The notes beneath the pieces were generated by a model. That model worked only from the letters and a program-made list of their open reading frames with translations. It was not told the DNA's origin and searched no databases. Below are positions 46,086 to 56,734 of a stretch of DNA of 64,000 nucleotides, in pieces. How positions within the stretch are numbered: position 1 is the first letter of the stretch; each line of letters begins with the position of its first letter. The DNA lies in contig CM065806.1 of the NCBI GenBank assembly GCA_033398695.1, positions 46,215,001 to 46,279,000 on the forward strand, in the 5' to 3' direction. The stretch is from Orobanche coerulescens. Lineage: Eukaryota > Streptophyta > Magnoliopsida > Lamiales > Orobanchaceae. The translations under genes and the position numbers were made by a program.

Positions 46086-46477
46086 GGAACATGTTTTCAT
46101 GTTTTAGGTGCTTGCGAGGAGATAGTTGAGACACAGAGGCATGACGATGGCGACGAGGCATCCGAGCAATACTAGTTCAGAGTTTCGGTGTTCATGCTAG
46201 CCAGTCAGTTTAGAGTGTTCTCCAGTTTGTCAGTCGTTGTCCTTATGTATTACCCAAGCAAGGCTCGTGGGTGTTGTTGTATTTTCATTTTTGGCCATGT
46301 AGGCCCATAATTGTCATTGAAATTCCTTATCGGAATATTGTGTCGGATATGATAGTAGGGACTGTGATTTCCCTTATTGGTTAAGTTGATGTATTTTAGT
46401 CGTGTTCGCCTGGTGGATCTCCTGGTAGGTCCACGGCACTGTAATAACCCAGTAGGATTTGGGGGTGTTACAGAAGG

Positions 46478-46489
46478 TGGTATCGGAGC
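46478..46489 (+). other. Primer binding site of element C
   Basis: TGGTATCGGAGC starts 6 bp after the 5' LTR, complementary to initiator tRNA-Met with one mismatch. An untranslated leader of about 690 bp without supported ORF follows. Confidence 0.88.
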
Positions 46490-47178
46490 CTTGGGTTGTG
46501 AGATACCCTGATATGTGAGTTATGTGGTTCTACCGACGCGGTAGTAATGGGACTGTCAGGTTATGACAATCTGGATAGTTGGGTTTTGTGAGTCGTGATA
46601 GTTGGACGACTGTATGAGTCATTCTTTCATCGAGTCGTCGTCAATGAAGACTAGTATCGCAAGACCTTGAAGATTCATATCACCTGTGTAAGGACTCGAT
46701 TCTCTTTATGTTCATACATTCATTATGTCATTGATTATACATGTTTTGTTGAAACCTATATGTGATATTAGTGTTACGATTGATTCATGACTAATTGTTT
46801 TGGAGCACGTGTGACCTGTGCAAGTGATGAGGATCAACTCATTCATCAGTCAACAATCCTCAGTCATCATTTTTGATCTTGTCGATCATGTTAATTCATT
46901 AATCACTCATTCAATCTCATTGCTCAGTTGTTGATCTTGTGGATCGAATTTTCAATCTTGTTAACTTGTTCAAGATAATCATCAGATAATCAGGTTACCT
47001 CACTTGATCTTTCATGCGATCTTATCATATTCCGGCATCATGTTGCCGATCATTTTACTGCATTATTAATGCATTCATTGTGATAAGCGTGTATGCTCAT
47101 TATTATCATTCCGTAACGTAATCATAATGCGATCTTCATGCGGGATCTATAATTATCATGCGACTTTCCTGCTTCAGA

Positions 47179-48330
47179 ATGGATAGAGCTATCAGAGGAC
47201 GCAGGGGAAGAGGCCGCGGTGTGGGCCGAACCCCGGTATCTTGTGTGAATACCCGCACGAATGCGAGGGGTAACATTAGTTCAACAGGTAGCAATGCTAC
47301 TCATTCACCAACAGATAATCATTCACTGTCAGGGAGTCGTACCCGAGATGCAGCTCAATCGGAAGGTGTTCGGGTGGACCCATTCATATGTATGCAGGGC
47401 ATGATGGCCCAGATGACTCAGATGACACGTCTGATGGAGACCATGCAGACCTCGATGGTTCATGGTCCACCGCAGCAAGGTTCCCAGGTGCCGTTTCTTG
47501 GGCATACTGGAAGAGTGAACCAGATTGTTGGCGATATCTCTCGTCAGAGACCACCTACTTTTGAGGGTTCGTCGGAACCAGCTGATATTGTTCATTGGCT
47601 TGAGCATTTTGATAAACTCTTCGACATGGTTCAGTGTCCGGAAGAGAGTAAGGTGGCAGTTGCGACTTACTACTTGAGTAAGGTTGCTTATTCTTGGTGA
47701 CTTTCTGTGAAACCCACCGATCGTGGTTGTGCTTGGAGCGAATTCAAGACTCTCATGTTAGCGAGGTATTATCCGGCTCCACTTCGTGAAGCCAAGTTGT
47801 CAGAGGTTTTGAACCCCAAATCCGTCGAGGACGAGGGTGTTATTGTCATTGCTGAGAAATTTCAGGGACTCCTTCAGTTTTCTTCGTCTGTTATCCGTAC
47901 TGAGGCGGATAAGATCAAGTATTTTAGAAAGAAGCTAAACCCGCAGTTGAGGATGCAGTTGTTCAATCATAATTGTAATTCACTTGGTGAATTCATTGAG
48001 AAGGCTCTTGGAGTAGAGCTTTTGATTAAGGAGCTTGCTCGGAAGGACCCTCCAGCTTCTTCTGGTGGGAGGACTAGGATGCCGGCTCGTTCTGAGGGAC
48101 ATCGGGCTCCGACGTCCAAGAGGTTGTCCTCTAGTTGTCTTCGTACTGGGAAAGCATCTTCTTCTCAGGCGACGAGTTCGATTGTTGTCTGCTTTAACTG
48201 TGATTCAGCGGGGCATGTTATCACTCGTTGTACGGTGCCCGCTATTGTTTGTTTTCTGTGTGGGAGACAGGGACACCTTCAGAAATACTGCAGGAGTTCT
48301 AGTGCCAGTAGATCTCGAGAGAGCTCATAG
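47179..48330 (+). pseudogene. Gag of element C (one in-frame stop)
   Basis: I chose the ATG at 47179 (MDRAIRGRRGRGRGVGR) over the in-frame ATG at 47158 because related gags start with this basic stretch. The frame is open to 48330 apart from TGA at 47698, at the second tryptophan of the conserved WW pair, so a TGG-to-TGA change is likely. Core: RPPTFEGSSEPADIVHWLEH, MVQCPEESKVAVATYYLSK, EFKTLMLARYYPAPLREAKL. Two zinc knuckles near 48190-48295: CFNCDSAGHVITRC and CFLCGRQGHLQKYC. Apart from the stop it looks complete, so this is the best preserved gag in the window. Confidence 0.9.
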
Positions 48331-49166
48331 GCCTCGAGAGACTTTGTTACTCCCATTCGTACTTCATCTAAGGGGTCCTATCAGGCTTCGAGGGCCAGAG
48401 GTAAGGACATTCATCACCGGTGTTAAAGGATTATCATTCCGTTCGTTGTTGTTCATTCATGCATGTAATTCATTCATAATACATCAATCATGTTGAGACT
48501 TGTAATTATCAAACTAATCATTCAATTCACGAGGAACGACGGTTCCAACCATTTCATTTGAGTTATCACTCATTGCCTTATTAATTCACCTCGGTGAGTC
48601 ATTCTTGATCCTTGACGGATTTCTATTCATTATCATTCATTGCGTCCACTCTTGTTCTTGTGACCTTCCGGGATCATATTGAGCAGTGAGTTCAGATTTG
48701 GGTCTTCCTTAAATCGATGAGATCGAGGAGATCGATTATCTGGAGGATATCGATGTTGGGTACATTTGAGATGTAGCCTTAATTTTTGTATTTTCCTTTC
48801 TCTGTTTTTCGGATGAATGTATAACTTAATCCGTAATAATGTATCGTGGTTGTGGAGCATTTATTGTTGATCTATTTTATAATGATATTATTTGAGAATC
48901 TGGAGATTTGAGTCATTTGATGTGATTTTCTTTCCTTTGGTGTTGTACCTGAGATTTCGTGATAATTTGGATAATCGTTCATTGTGATTCGAGAAGTCAA
49001 GTCATGAGGACTTGGGCATGCGATTGATATGGTCCCGAGGACTATATGTGCATTGCTGTTTTTCTTTGGAGGCATGAATCAGTGTTTATATGGGCGTCCG
49101 ATGCCGATGAGAAGCGAGTTGTGTACCCTTAGTTTTGGGGACGAAACTCTTTTTAAGGGGGGAGTA
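48331..49166 (+). other. Non-coding 3' internal region and polypurine tract of C
   Basis: No gene. It is rich in TTCATTCAT and GATTTGAG words and replaces pol. It ends with GGGGACGAAACTC, a T run and the polypurine tract AAGGGGGGAGTA (49155-49166) beside the 3' LTR. Confidence 0.7.
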
Positions 49167-52147
49167 TGTAATACCCGGTTGTGAATTCATTATTATCATT
49201 CAGTAATTGTCACTCAGAAATTTTTCGCCCTTTAATAATCATTCATCATTCATGTTCATTTATTTGTGTCCATCGTTCAGCGTATTTTGGAATCGCATAT
49301 CAGTCGTCGTTCATCGTTCAACCCGGTTTGAGAATTCATACGAGAATACTATCATAGTCGTTATAATTGTTCAGTAAGTTGATGTTGATGTTGGAGTTCA
49401 TATCATTACGAATTTACTCTTTCTTATTCGGTTCGTGCTATTTTGGATCAACTCTCGTAATCACCGCTCGGAACCGCCGTTTTGGGGTTCCCGCAATTCC
49501 ATTTTGCGTTATTACTCCCAAATTTGAGTTCTATTATATTTATTCTCTTTCCGGGTCATTTTTCATCACTTTTTGGGCACGAACATTGTGCGCCGCGGCA
49601 CAGGGGAGTGTGCGCCGCGGCACACACATCTTGCAGGATCAGCCTGGCGCGGCTGTACCACGCGCCGCGGCCCACTGCTGGCCAGGCCGCGGCACCAACT
49701 GGGAGCTGTTCGCAAATTTTCGGCCGCGGGCCACGGCACACTCAATCCGGGACGCGTCACGCGAATCAGATTACCCTTTTTCAGCGGATTTTTGAGGAGA
49801 GAATCTCATTTCATCCTCTTCCTCATTCCTCCTCTCCTAGGGCGACTTTTGGACGAATTTTTGGGCGATTTATCATCATCAATCTCAGAGATTTCATCCT
49901 CTTTGAGTTCTTGGTGTGGATTAACAACATCTTTTTGCATTCTTCATCCTAATACAAGGTAACTTCTTCAACCCTAGATTCGATTTTGAATTGGATCATG
50001 ATGTTTTGGATGATATAATCATGATATGTTAAGGGATTTACGTATGATTATGAGTTTTTATGAATTATCATTGGATTATTGGAGGATTATTCAAGAACCC
50101 TTTGGATGTTGTTTTTGGAATTGGGGGTTTTGATTGAGTGTATTTAGGATGTTTTGTTGGATTGAATCACTCATTTGGAGGTTGGTTTTCGATATAATTG
50201 AGATTAGTTGTAAACAATTGAAGATTGTTTACGACGTGTTTGTTAAATTGCCCCAATGAGTTGGGTAGTGTTGTATCGACCTTTCCATTTGATTATGACT
50301 ATACGTGGATATGTATATTAAGCGAATCGTTGGTAATTGTGTTATTCAAGGTTGTTCGAGCAACCGATAATTCCATAAAGGACGTTGATCGTGGAAGGAC
50401 TTTCTCGCCATCGGTTTGAGGCAAGTTTTATACTTGTACTAGTAAATGAGTTTAATGTTATCATATATGTGTATGAATGTGTTGTATCATTCCGAGACTT
50501 AGTCTCTTCGTGAGTTCATTGTTATTAAGGTATCGTTTGATACGATACTCTTCGGCAATTATGCCAAATGATTATTGTTGTTCGTTAACGTCCAGTTCAA
50601 GGCATTGGGATACTTGTTGTTAATGTCATTGTTGATAGCTGGTTTGCGGTATCGATGTATCGATTGTTGTTGTTGATATTGAGGTCAATTCAAGGCATTG
50701 TTGTAATTATTGCTATTGGTGTTGGTGTTTCGCTATTGATGTTGTATTGGCCAATTGAAGGCATTGACGTATTCGTTTCTAATTTCCGCCGTCGGTAACC
50801 GATTAAAGGTGTCGAGGCATTCGTTGTATCATTGTTATGGATTGGCCGTTCTAAGGCAATCGAGGTATTGAATCATTCATTGTATCATTGATATCAATTG
50901 GCCATTGTAAGGCAATCGAGGTATTGAATTGGGACTGTTGAGGATAGTTCCCATCCATTGTGTGATTGTTATCGATTGATCATTCTAAGGTAATCGAGGT
51001 ATTGAATTGGGACTGTCGAGGACGGTGTCCATCCGTGAGTTATTGTTGTCGTGTTGGCCAACTCAAGGCAGCACACTATCATTCTTGTGAACTCGGTAAT
51101 CTTGGGATCGTTGCCGTTTGTGATTAATTGTGTTTTGGAGGCTATTCTCGGCTAGTGTTCATTATGGGTAAGTTTGGGGCTTGAACCTTCGCGGTTGGTT
51201 TTTCAACACCTACAGTTCAGTAGGTCACGGCCATTGGATGGTCTTATTGTGATACGGCTTCGTGCCATGGCTTCGGCCCTCATTATGATACGGCTTCGCG
51301 TCGTGGCTTCGTCCCTCATTGATACAGCTTCGGGCTGTTTTGGCTTCGGGCCATTGTGATGATTGACAGTTTCGGCTGAGTAACTTTTAGGTGATTGTGA
51401 TATTTGGCAGCTTCGGCTAGGTGGCTTTCAGGCCTTTGTGATGTCTTGGTATTTTCGTTGGAGCCTTCGGGCATTGTGGTTCATATTTAATTCAGTTCTA
51501 GTTTGGTTCATCTTCGTGTAATTTATTGTGGTGTTCCATATCGATGATTCGCCGTTGGGCACTTATGTCCTAACCTATTGAGCAGGTATTGATCGTATGC
51601 CGTGAGAATAGTGTTTCACGAATGCTCGGTTCTTACCTTGGGTTGTGAGCATCTCGTATTATTATTCTTATTGTACCGTTTTCATTCTGCCTTTGGATGC
51701 ATGTCATGTTATACATGTATTTGATGTTCATTATCTGGATGACTGACCCCGTGGGGTGGAACATGTTTTCATGTTTTAGGTGCTTGCGAGGACAGAGTTG
51801 AGACACATGGGCATGACGATGGCGACGAGGCATCCGAGCGATACTAGTTCAGAGTTTTGGTGTTCATGTTGGCCAGTCAGTTTGGAGTGTTCTCCAGTTT
51901 GTCAGTCGTTGTCCTTATGTATTACCCGAGCATGGCTCGTGGGTGTTGTTGTATTTTCATTTTTGTCCATGTAGGCCCATCATTGTCATTGAAATTCCTT
52001 ATCGGAATATTGTGTCGGATATCATAGTAGGGACTATGATTTCCCTTGTTGGTTAATTTGATGTATTTTAGTCGTGTTCGCCTAGTGAATCTCCTGGTGT
52101 GGGGTCCACGGCACTGTAATAACCCAATAGGATTTGGGGGTGTTACA
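49167..52147 (+). repeat. 3' LTR of element C (2981 bp)
   Basis: A direct copy of 43366-46472 with scattered substitutions, one deletion near 50130 (about 45 bp relative to the 5' LTR) and fewer 36-bp tandem units. It ends GGGGGTGTTACA. Confidence 0.92.
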
Positions 52148-52152
52148 AGAAG

Positions 52153-52485
52153 CTTCTGGACTGCTCCCGAACTACTAGTTAGCGCGCGTTACCCTCTCCA
52201 TGGCGTGCGCTAACTGCTGCACCTCAGCGCGCGTTACATAATTGCATAACGTGCGCTATCGAACTCTTAGTCAAATGCAGTAGTTTATGCATCTCGCGTT
52301 AGCGTGAGCTATCCCCAAGGTGATGTACGCTAACTACTCCGATTCAGTAAAAGGGTCGTGGACATACCTTAAACAACATTAGAACCGAAGGTTACCAATA
52401 AACGACAACATGCAAATCCGAACACCATCGGTTCGTACGTATGCAACACCACACAACCGGTCATTGAAAGATCATTAACAACACG
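52153..52485 (-). repeat. LTR J, right part, joined to A pol
   Basis: Continues the palindrome array of J: copies at 52180, 52201, 52225, 52247, 52300 and 52321 (spacings 21, 24, 22, 53 and 21). It ends abruptly where coding sequence of A reverse transcriptase begins (about 52486). No LTR terminus or target duplication is visible at this junction, so it is a truncation or deletion joint. Confidence 0.55.
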
Positions 52486-53054
52486 ACCACAAATTCATAA
52501 TGTCCGTACCTCGTCCGAAACGCAGTCTCCAGAACATCGGACTCTTTAACCCGGAGCTGATAGTACCCTGACCTCAAATCAATTTTTGAGAATACTACGG
52601 CTCCCTGCAACGGATCAAATAAATCATCTATACGAGGCAAAGGATACTTGTTCTTGATGGTCACTTTGTTTATCTCAAGGTAATCAATGCATAAATGCAG
52701 TGAACCATCCTTCTTCCTCACAAAAAGAACAGGGCCGCCCCAAGGCAAAGCGCTCGGTCTGATGTTCTTCAATAGTTCTCCCAGCTGACTCTTTAATTCT
52801 TGCATCTCGGAAGGTGCCATCCGATAAGGTGCCTTAGAAATCGGAGCCGCGTCAGGCTCTAAGTCCACAGAAAATTCTCTCTCTCGATCCGGCGGTAATC
52901 CCGGGAGGTCGTCCGGAAAAACGTCGGGATACTCATTAACAACTGGAATCGAAGAGAAATCGACTTTGTTCCCTTCCGTCTTCAAAGCATAACACCAATA
53001 GCCCGTGCAACCTTTATTCAAAAGTTTTACGGCCTTCATGGTGCTGATAAGCAA
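52486..53054 (-). pseudogene. Reverse transcriptase N-terminal part of element A
   Basis: RT would copy the element RNA into DNA. Visible blocks: [19 protein letters not shown] and [20 protein letters not shown] (the gypsy RT start), [57 protein letters not shown] (contains the first catalytic Asp), [15 protein letters not shown]. The frame stops there. The YxDD box, RNase H and integrase are absent because LTR J adjoins at about 52486. Wording of the blocks is typical of Tekay/Del chromoviruses. Confidence 0.88.
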
Positions 53055-53471
53055 CTTAGGTTAGCCCGACTTACATCCCATAAATGAGTACTCGGAACCG
53101 TCTTAAGTCATCATGGTGATAACCTTAGTACGATAATTCATAATCGCTTGGTGACTGTCAAGCTAATCCTCGCTGAGGATCACATCCTCTCCCTCCATAT
53201 CCACCACAATCAAATTCGATAACCAATCCACACCGGCTACATTCACCGAAAAATATCTAATCTCCCGGTTCCCTACGATTCTATCCCCACTAGGTATTTT
53301 CACAATGAAAGGATCGCAAGCAGTCATACAAGTTATATTCAAACAGTGTACACACTCCAAGGAGATGAAAGAATGTGTAGCACCCGAATCAAAAAGTACA
53401 CGAACTGGATGAGATATGATATGAATGGTACCTAAGGCCACCGCCGCATCGGGTTCGTCTGATTGACGCAT
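53055..53471 (-). pseudogene. Aspartic protease of element A
   Basis: PVRVLFDSGATHSFISLECV (active site at about 53385-53395), FIVKIPSGDRIVGNREIRYF, LIVVDMEGEDVILSED, then a stop (TAG about 53160). The remainder to RT (AIMNYRTKVITMM, SEYSFMGCKSG) is interrupted by two more stops. It has the same type and order as the fragment at 1-530. Confidence 0.85.
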
Positions 53472-53599
53472 CTCATAGACTCATGGGTGTGCCGAACCGA
53501 TGCTACAATCTCCCCCTCTAGTGTTCTGACTCCGTCCCCGGCCTCTGCCGTAACTTGCTGTGATTGTCCAACTGGTTGCCTTTGATTTATACTCTGATC

Positions 53600-54689
53600 T
53601 AAAGGCACTGGGGCATAAGCTCGAGTGTCCACAGTCTGATCTTGTTCGGGGCAAAAAGTTGCCCAATGTCCCATATGTCCACAGGTGTGACACTTCAGGG
53701 GTGGGAAATTGCACTCCAGATTAACGTGTCCTGGATGACCACAATTAAAACAAGTTACCGGGCGAGGTGAGGTGCCCGGAGCAGAACAAAAACTCCTCTT
53801 CCCTCTAGCAGAACGTGACGACTGCCTGACAGAACGGTTAGTCGTCTGAGGTCTCTGGAAGTTGCCACCTTTAGAGCCAGAAAAGTTACCAACGATCTTC
53901 TGCTTCTTCGGTTCTTCTGCTGGGACTTAACATGTCATATGCTAAAGCCATGTCTTGGTATTCCTTCAAGGTAGTACAAGCAAACCCGGCCATATAACAC
54001 CGTAAATCCATATTCATCCGCATATCAAAGTAACGGATCTTGTCACGCTCATCCCGTACTTGATTCTTCACGTGGATCAGCTGTTGGTTGTATTCCACTA
54101 TCGCCTGCGAGACTGGAATATTCTGCGCTTAGCCTCGAAAAAGGCTCAAATGCCTTCTTGGCCAAGGACAAAACTCGGCCTCCAGTATCTATTTAAACTC
54201 TTCCCACGTAGCAGCATGATCCTGTCGCTTGATAACTTTCCACCAAGTCGCGGCTTCCTTGGTAAGGAACTACTGAGCAATCGGTACCTTCCTCACTTCC
54301 GGACAATCAACCGCTTCAAAGACTTTCTCTAACTCTGCCAACCAATTCTCCCAACCCATCGGGTCTGTAGCACCACTGAACTGCGGAGGGTGCATACGGA
54401 TCACATTCTGAAGCAAGGCATCCGAGGTCGGGTTCGGATTGTTCAGTTGAACGGCTTGGGCCAGGATAGTCATCTGGTTAGCCAATTGTTGAAGGACATT
54501 CGTAACTCCAAAATCTGCGTTATTCCCTTGGCCGGTCAACTGGTCGTGATGACCCTCGGTATCAGGATGTACTGAGTTAGATAAACTAGGGGTGGTCGAC
54601 CCCGCAATGGAACTGAGGGAAGCAGCCGCGACATGTCCTCGTCCGCGTCCACGACCACGACCTCGTCTCTGTCCCCTATCAGCAGACAT
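53600..54689 (-). pseudogene. Gag of element A
   Basis: The ATG at 54689 starts MSADRGQRRGRGRGRGRGH. The first frame runs to about 54270 (FSGATDPMGWENWLAELEKV, CPEVRKVPIAQ). The remainder is in other frames with stops: WEEFK, ILEAEFCPWPRR, YNQQLIHVKNQVRDERDKIR, YFDMRMNMDLRCYMAG. Two zinc knuckles lie at about 53645-53755: CFNCGHPGHVNLEC and CHTCGHMGHWATFC. It is a pseudogene with at least three breaks, related to the gags of the left element, E and C. Confidence 0.85.
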
Positions 54690-54914
54690 TCTGAAGGATA
54701 CCCAAAGCACGTAAGTACAATTCAAATCGCACGTCATTGAAATGACTGATTCCCAAAAATACCAATTCAAAAGTAAAGTGATTAAGGACACTAGGAGAGT
54801 AAGAGGTCTTACAAGTACCGGTCGCACTGTGATGATGGCAAAGTAGTGATACTGTAGACAAACGATGACTCAATCGACCCAAAATACCGACAGCCTAGGT
54901 ATCCATAAACCTAA

Positions 54915-54926
54915 GCTCTGATACCA
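54915..54926 (-). other. Primer binding site of element A
   Basis: The minus strand reads TGGTATCAGAGC, starting 5 bp from the 5' LTR end at 54932. Complementary to initiator tRNA-Met. Confidence 0.92.
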
Positions 54927-55323
54927 TATTCTGTAACACCCCCAAGTTATTCAGGGTATATTACAGCGCAGTGAGCCCCGCCATGGGACCCACAAGGCTA
55001 TTTAAATGCGGAACTACGAACTTTGACCGAGAAGGTCCAAGTATAATGAAATGAAAGACAATAAAAATGGTATTCAAAACCATATCCAATACATCCGAAT
55101 ACAACACATCACAAATCAATACCATGGAAACACATGCCGAAACATCAAGGAAACCGAAAACAGTACTCGAGTACTCAAAAACCATTCAAGTACAACACAG
55201 AATGGAGGAAATACAAAACATAACCTGAGACAAGACACATCATCACACTTGCCCATCATCTTCATGCCGACCCGGTACATGCCTATCCTCTCTCCTGGAT
55301 CCTGAAATACATGAAAGGTATTT

Positions 55324-55365
55324 CCCCCATAAAGGGGTTAGCCGTCGAATAGCTAGTACAAGTAT
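55324..55365 (-). other. LTR two-stem hairpin module of A
   Basis: On the element strand: TATACTTGTACTAGC, a short loop with TTCGA, GGCTAACCCC, loop TTTAT, GGGGG. Located about 395 bp before the LTR 3' end. The same module is at 37681-37720 in the 3' LTR with one stem base changed. Confidence 0.55.
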
Positions 55366-56240
55366 ATCGAATATGAAACACAATACTCCTCGACAATAAA
55401 GTAAATGTAATCATCAACTCATCAATTCAAGACTAGTATTCCGGAATTACTAAATCTCATAGCATCACAATCAATACATACATGATTAACCATGAAACCG
55501 CACCAGATGCTACGGAACCCTCAGAGGACCCGTCGGTCTGTCCCAGAGTGGTTAATCCAAAAATATCCGCCGAACCGCACCAGAGGCTACGGAACCCTCA
55601 GAGGACCCGTCGGCCTATACCAGAGTGGATATAAACCATTATACAATTCATATATCTTACTTTCAAAGTCGAGAACACACAATCATAAATATATACTTGC
55701 CTTTGAGACATCGAGAATCGGAAGGAAAGGAGTATAAGTTCAGTAGGTCCAAGAACGCACTTCCGGCACCTAAACAATTTGTAAGGAATACGATAATCAA
55801 TAATCCATACTCAAATCACACGAAGAAACTCCTGAAACCCGCCTACGATTCACGAAACTACAAGGATAATCACTTAGAGGTTTGAAAATCACCCAAACCC
55901 TCTCAAGTACGGACAAGGTACAAAACCAACCATATAATCGTAGGGGAAACATGGGTACGGGTTAGATGCATTATATTCTCAGAGATCTCAATCACCAAAA
56001 TGGATAAATCGGACGAATCTAAGAAAATTCCCAGAAATTCCCAAAACTAGGGTTGTAAGGAATTTACCTTGATTTGGAAGATAGAAATGAATTAGATGTT
56101 GTGTAATCTTTGTTATTCAACCAAAGATGATGATAGTTGAAGAAGGACCGCCTCAAATCGCCCCAAATCACCCTCTCCCGAGCTCTCCCGTTGAAATGAG
56201 TGAAAAAGATGTAAAATGACAAGTGCAGGGGTTGACAGCC

Positions 56241-56250
56241 CCTTATATAC
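56241..56250 (-). promoter_or_regulatory. TATA box of A LTR
   Basis: The minus strand reads GTATATAAGG, 9 bp after the last palindrome (56260). The same box is at about 38600 in the 3' LTR fragment. Confidence 0.65.
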
Positions 56251-56259
56251 AGCGCCAGG

Positions 56260-56734
56260 TTAGCGCGTGCTAAAAATCGGGGTTAGCGTGCGCTAACGGG
56301 GTCACCCGGTAGTCTAGTGGCTTCTGTCCTGAGACGTTAGTGCGCGCTACCACAACTTAGCGTGCGCTAACTGGTATCCTGCAAAAAATTCCAGTTCACT
56401 GTCTAAATCCGCTAGCGTGCGCTACGACTGGGCACTAGCGCGCGCTACGCAACACCTATAGCATGCGCTAGCTGCTGCCTAGCGTGCGTTACCTGCTAGC
56501 CCAGGAAGTATAAATACCTCACTGCCTATGCCGACTCCACTCATTAGCGTACGCTACGGGCGATGTTAGCGTGCGCTACTGAACACGAATAGCATGCGCT
56601 AAGTGCTAGTCCAGAGGGCAGAATCAGCTACTACCTCTGCCAAGCTCCGAATGTTAGCGCACGCTAAGGCTCAAAGCTAGCGTGCGCTACTCAAGTAGAA
56701 ATAGCGTGCGTTAGCCTAGGCCTAGCGTGCGCTA
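56260..56734 (-). repeat. Palindrome array TAGCGTGCGCTA in A LTR, 15 copies
   Basis: Copies start at 56260, 56284, 56338, 56358, 56413, 56436, 56459, 56480, 56545, 56567, 56590, 56655, 56678, 56702 and 56723. Spacings are 24, 54, 20, 55, 23, 23, 21, 65, 22, 23, 65, 23, 24 and 21 bp. Most copies are one transition away from the perfect palindrome TAGCGCGCGCTA. Linkers of 8-12 bp are unrelated in sequence. AGTCCAG occurs in a long gap (56608-56614). Confidence 0.92.

Larger units (their letters stand above)
43366..46472 (+). repeat. 5' LTR of element C (3107 bp)
   Basis: It runs from TGTAATACTCAG to GGGGGTGTTACA. Palindrome-rich region at 43790-43960. ATTGG/CGAGGTATTGAATTGGGACT repeats lie at 45110-45290. 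A tandem repeat of about 36 bp (GTGATACGGCTTCATGCCGT...) spans 45510-45690. The GC hairpin is at 46074-46084. Overlapping ORFs of 100-180 codons at 43566-44170 recur in the 3' LTR and show no protein features. Confidence 0.9.
43366..52147 (+). mobile_element. Element C: gag-only (non-autonomous) gypsy LTR retrotransposon
   Basis: LTRs 43366-46472 and 49167-52147 flank a 2.7-kb interior with primer binding site, gag and polypurine tract but no pol. The flanking 5-mers AGTAG (43361-43365) and AGAAG (52148-52152) fit a target duplication with one change. It lies inside LTR J: the palindrome array of J continues on both sides. C resembles E in design but has different LTRs and gag. Confidence 0.9.

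Noticed and set aside
48035..48496. 153-codon plus-strand ORF overlapping C gag
   Set aside because: Shifted frame of the gag zinc-knuckle region; the gag frame has the conserved residues.
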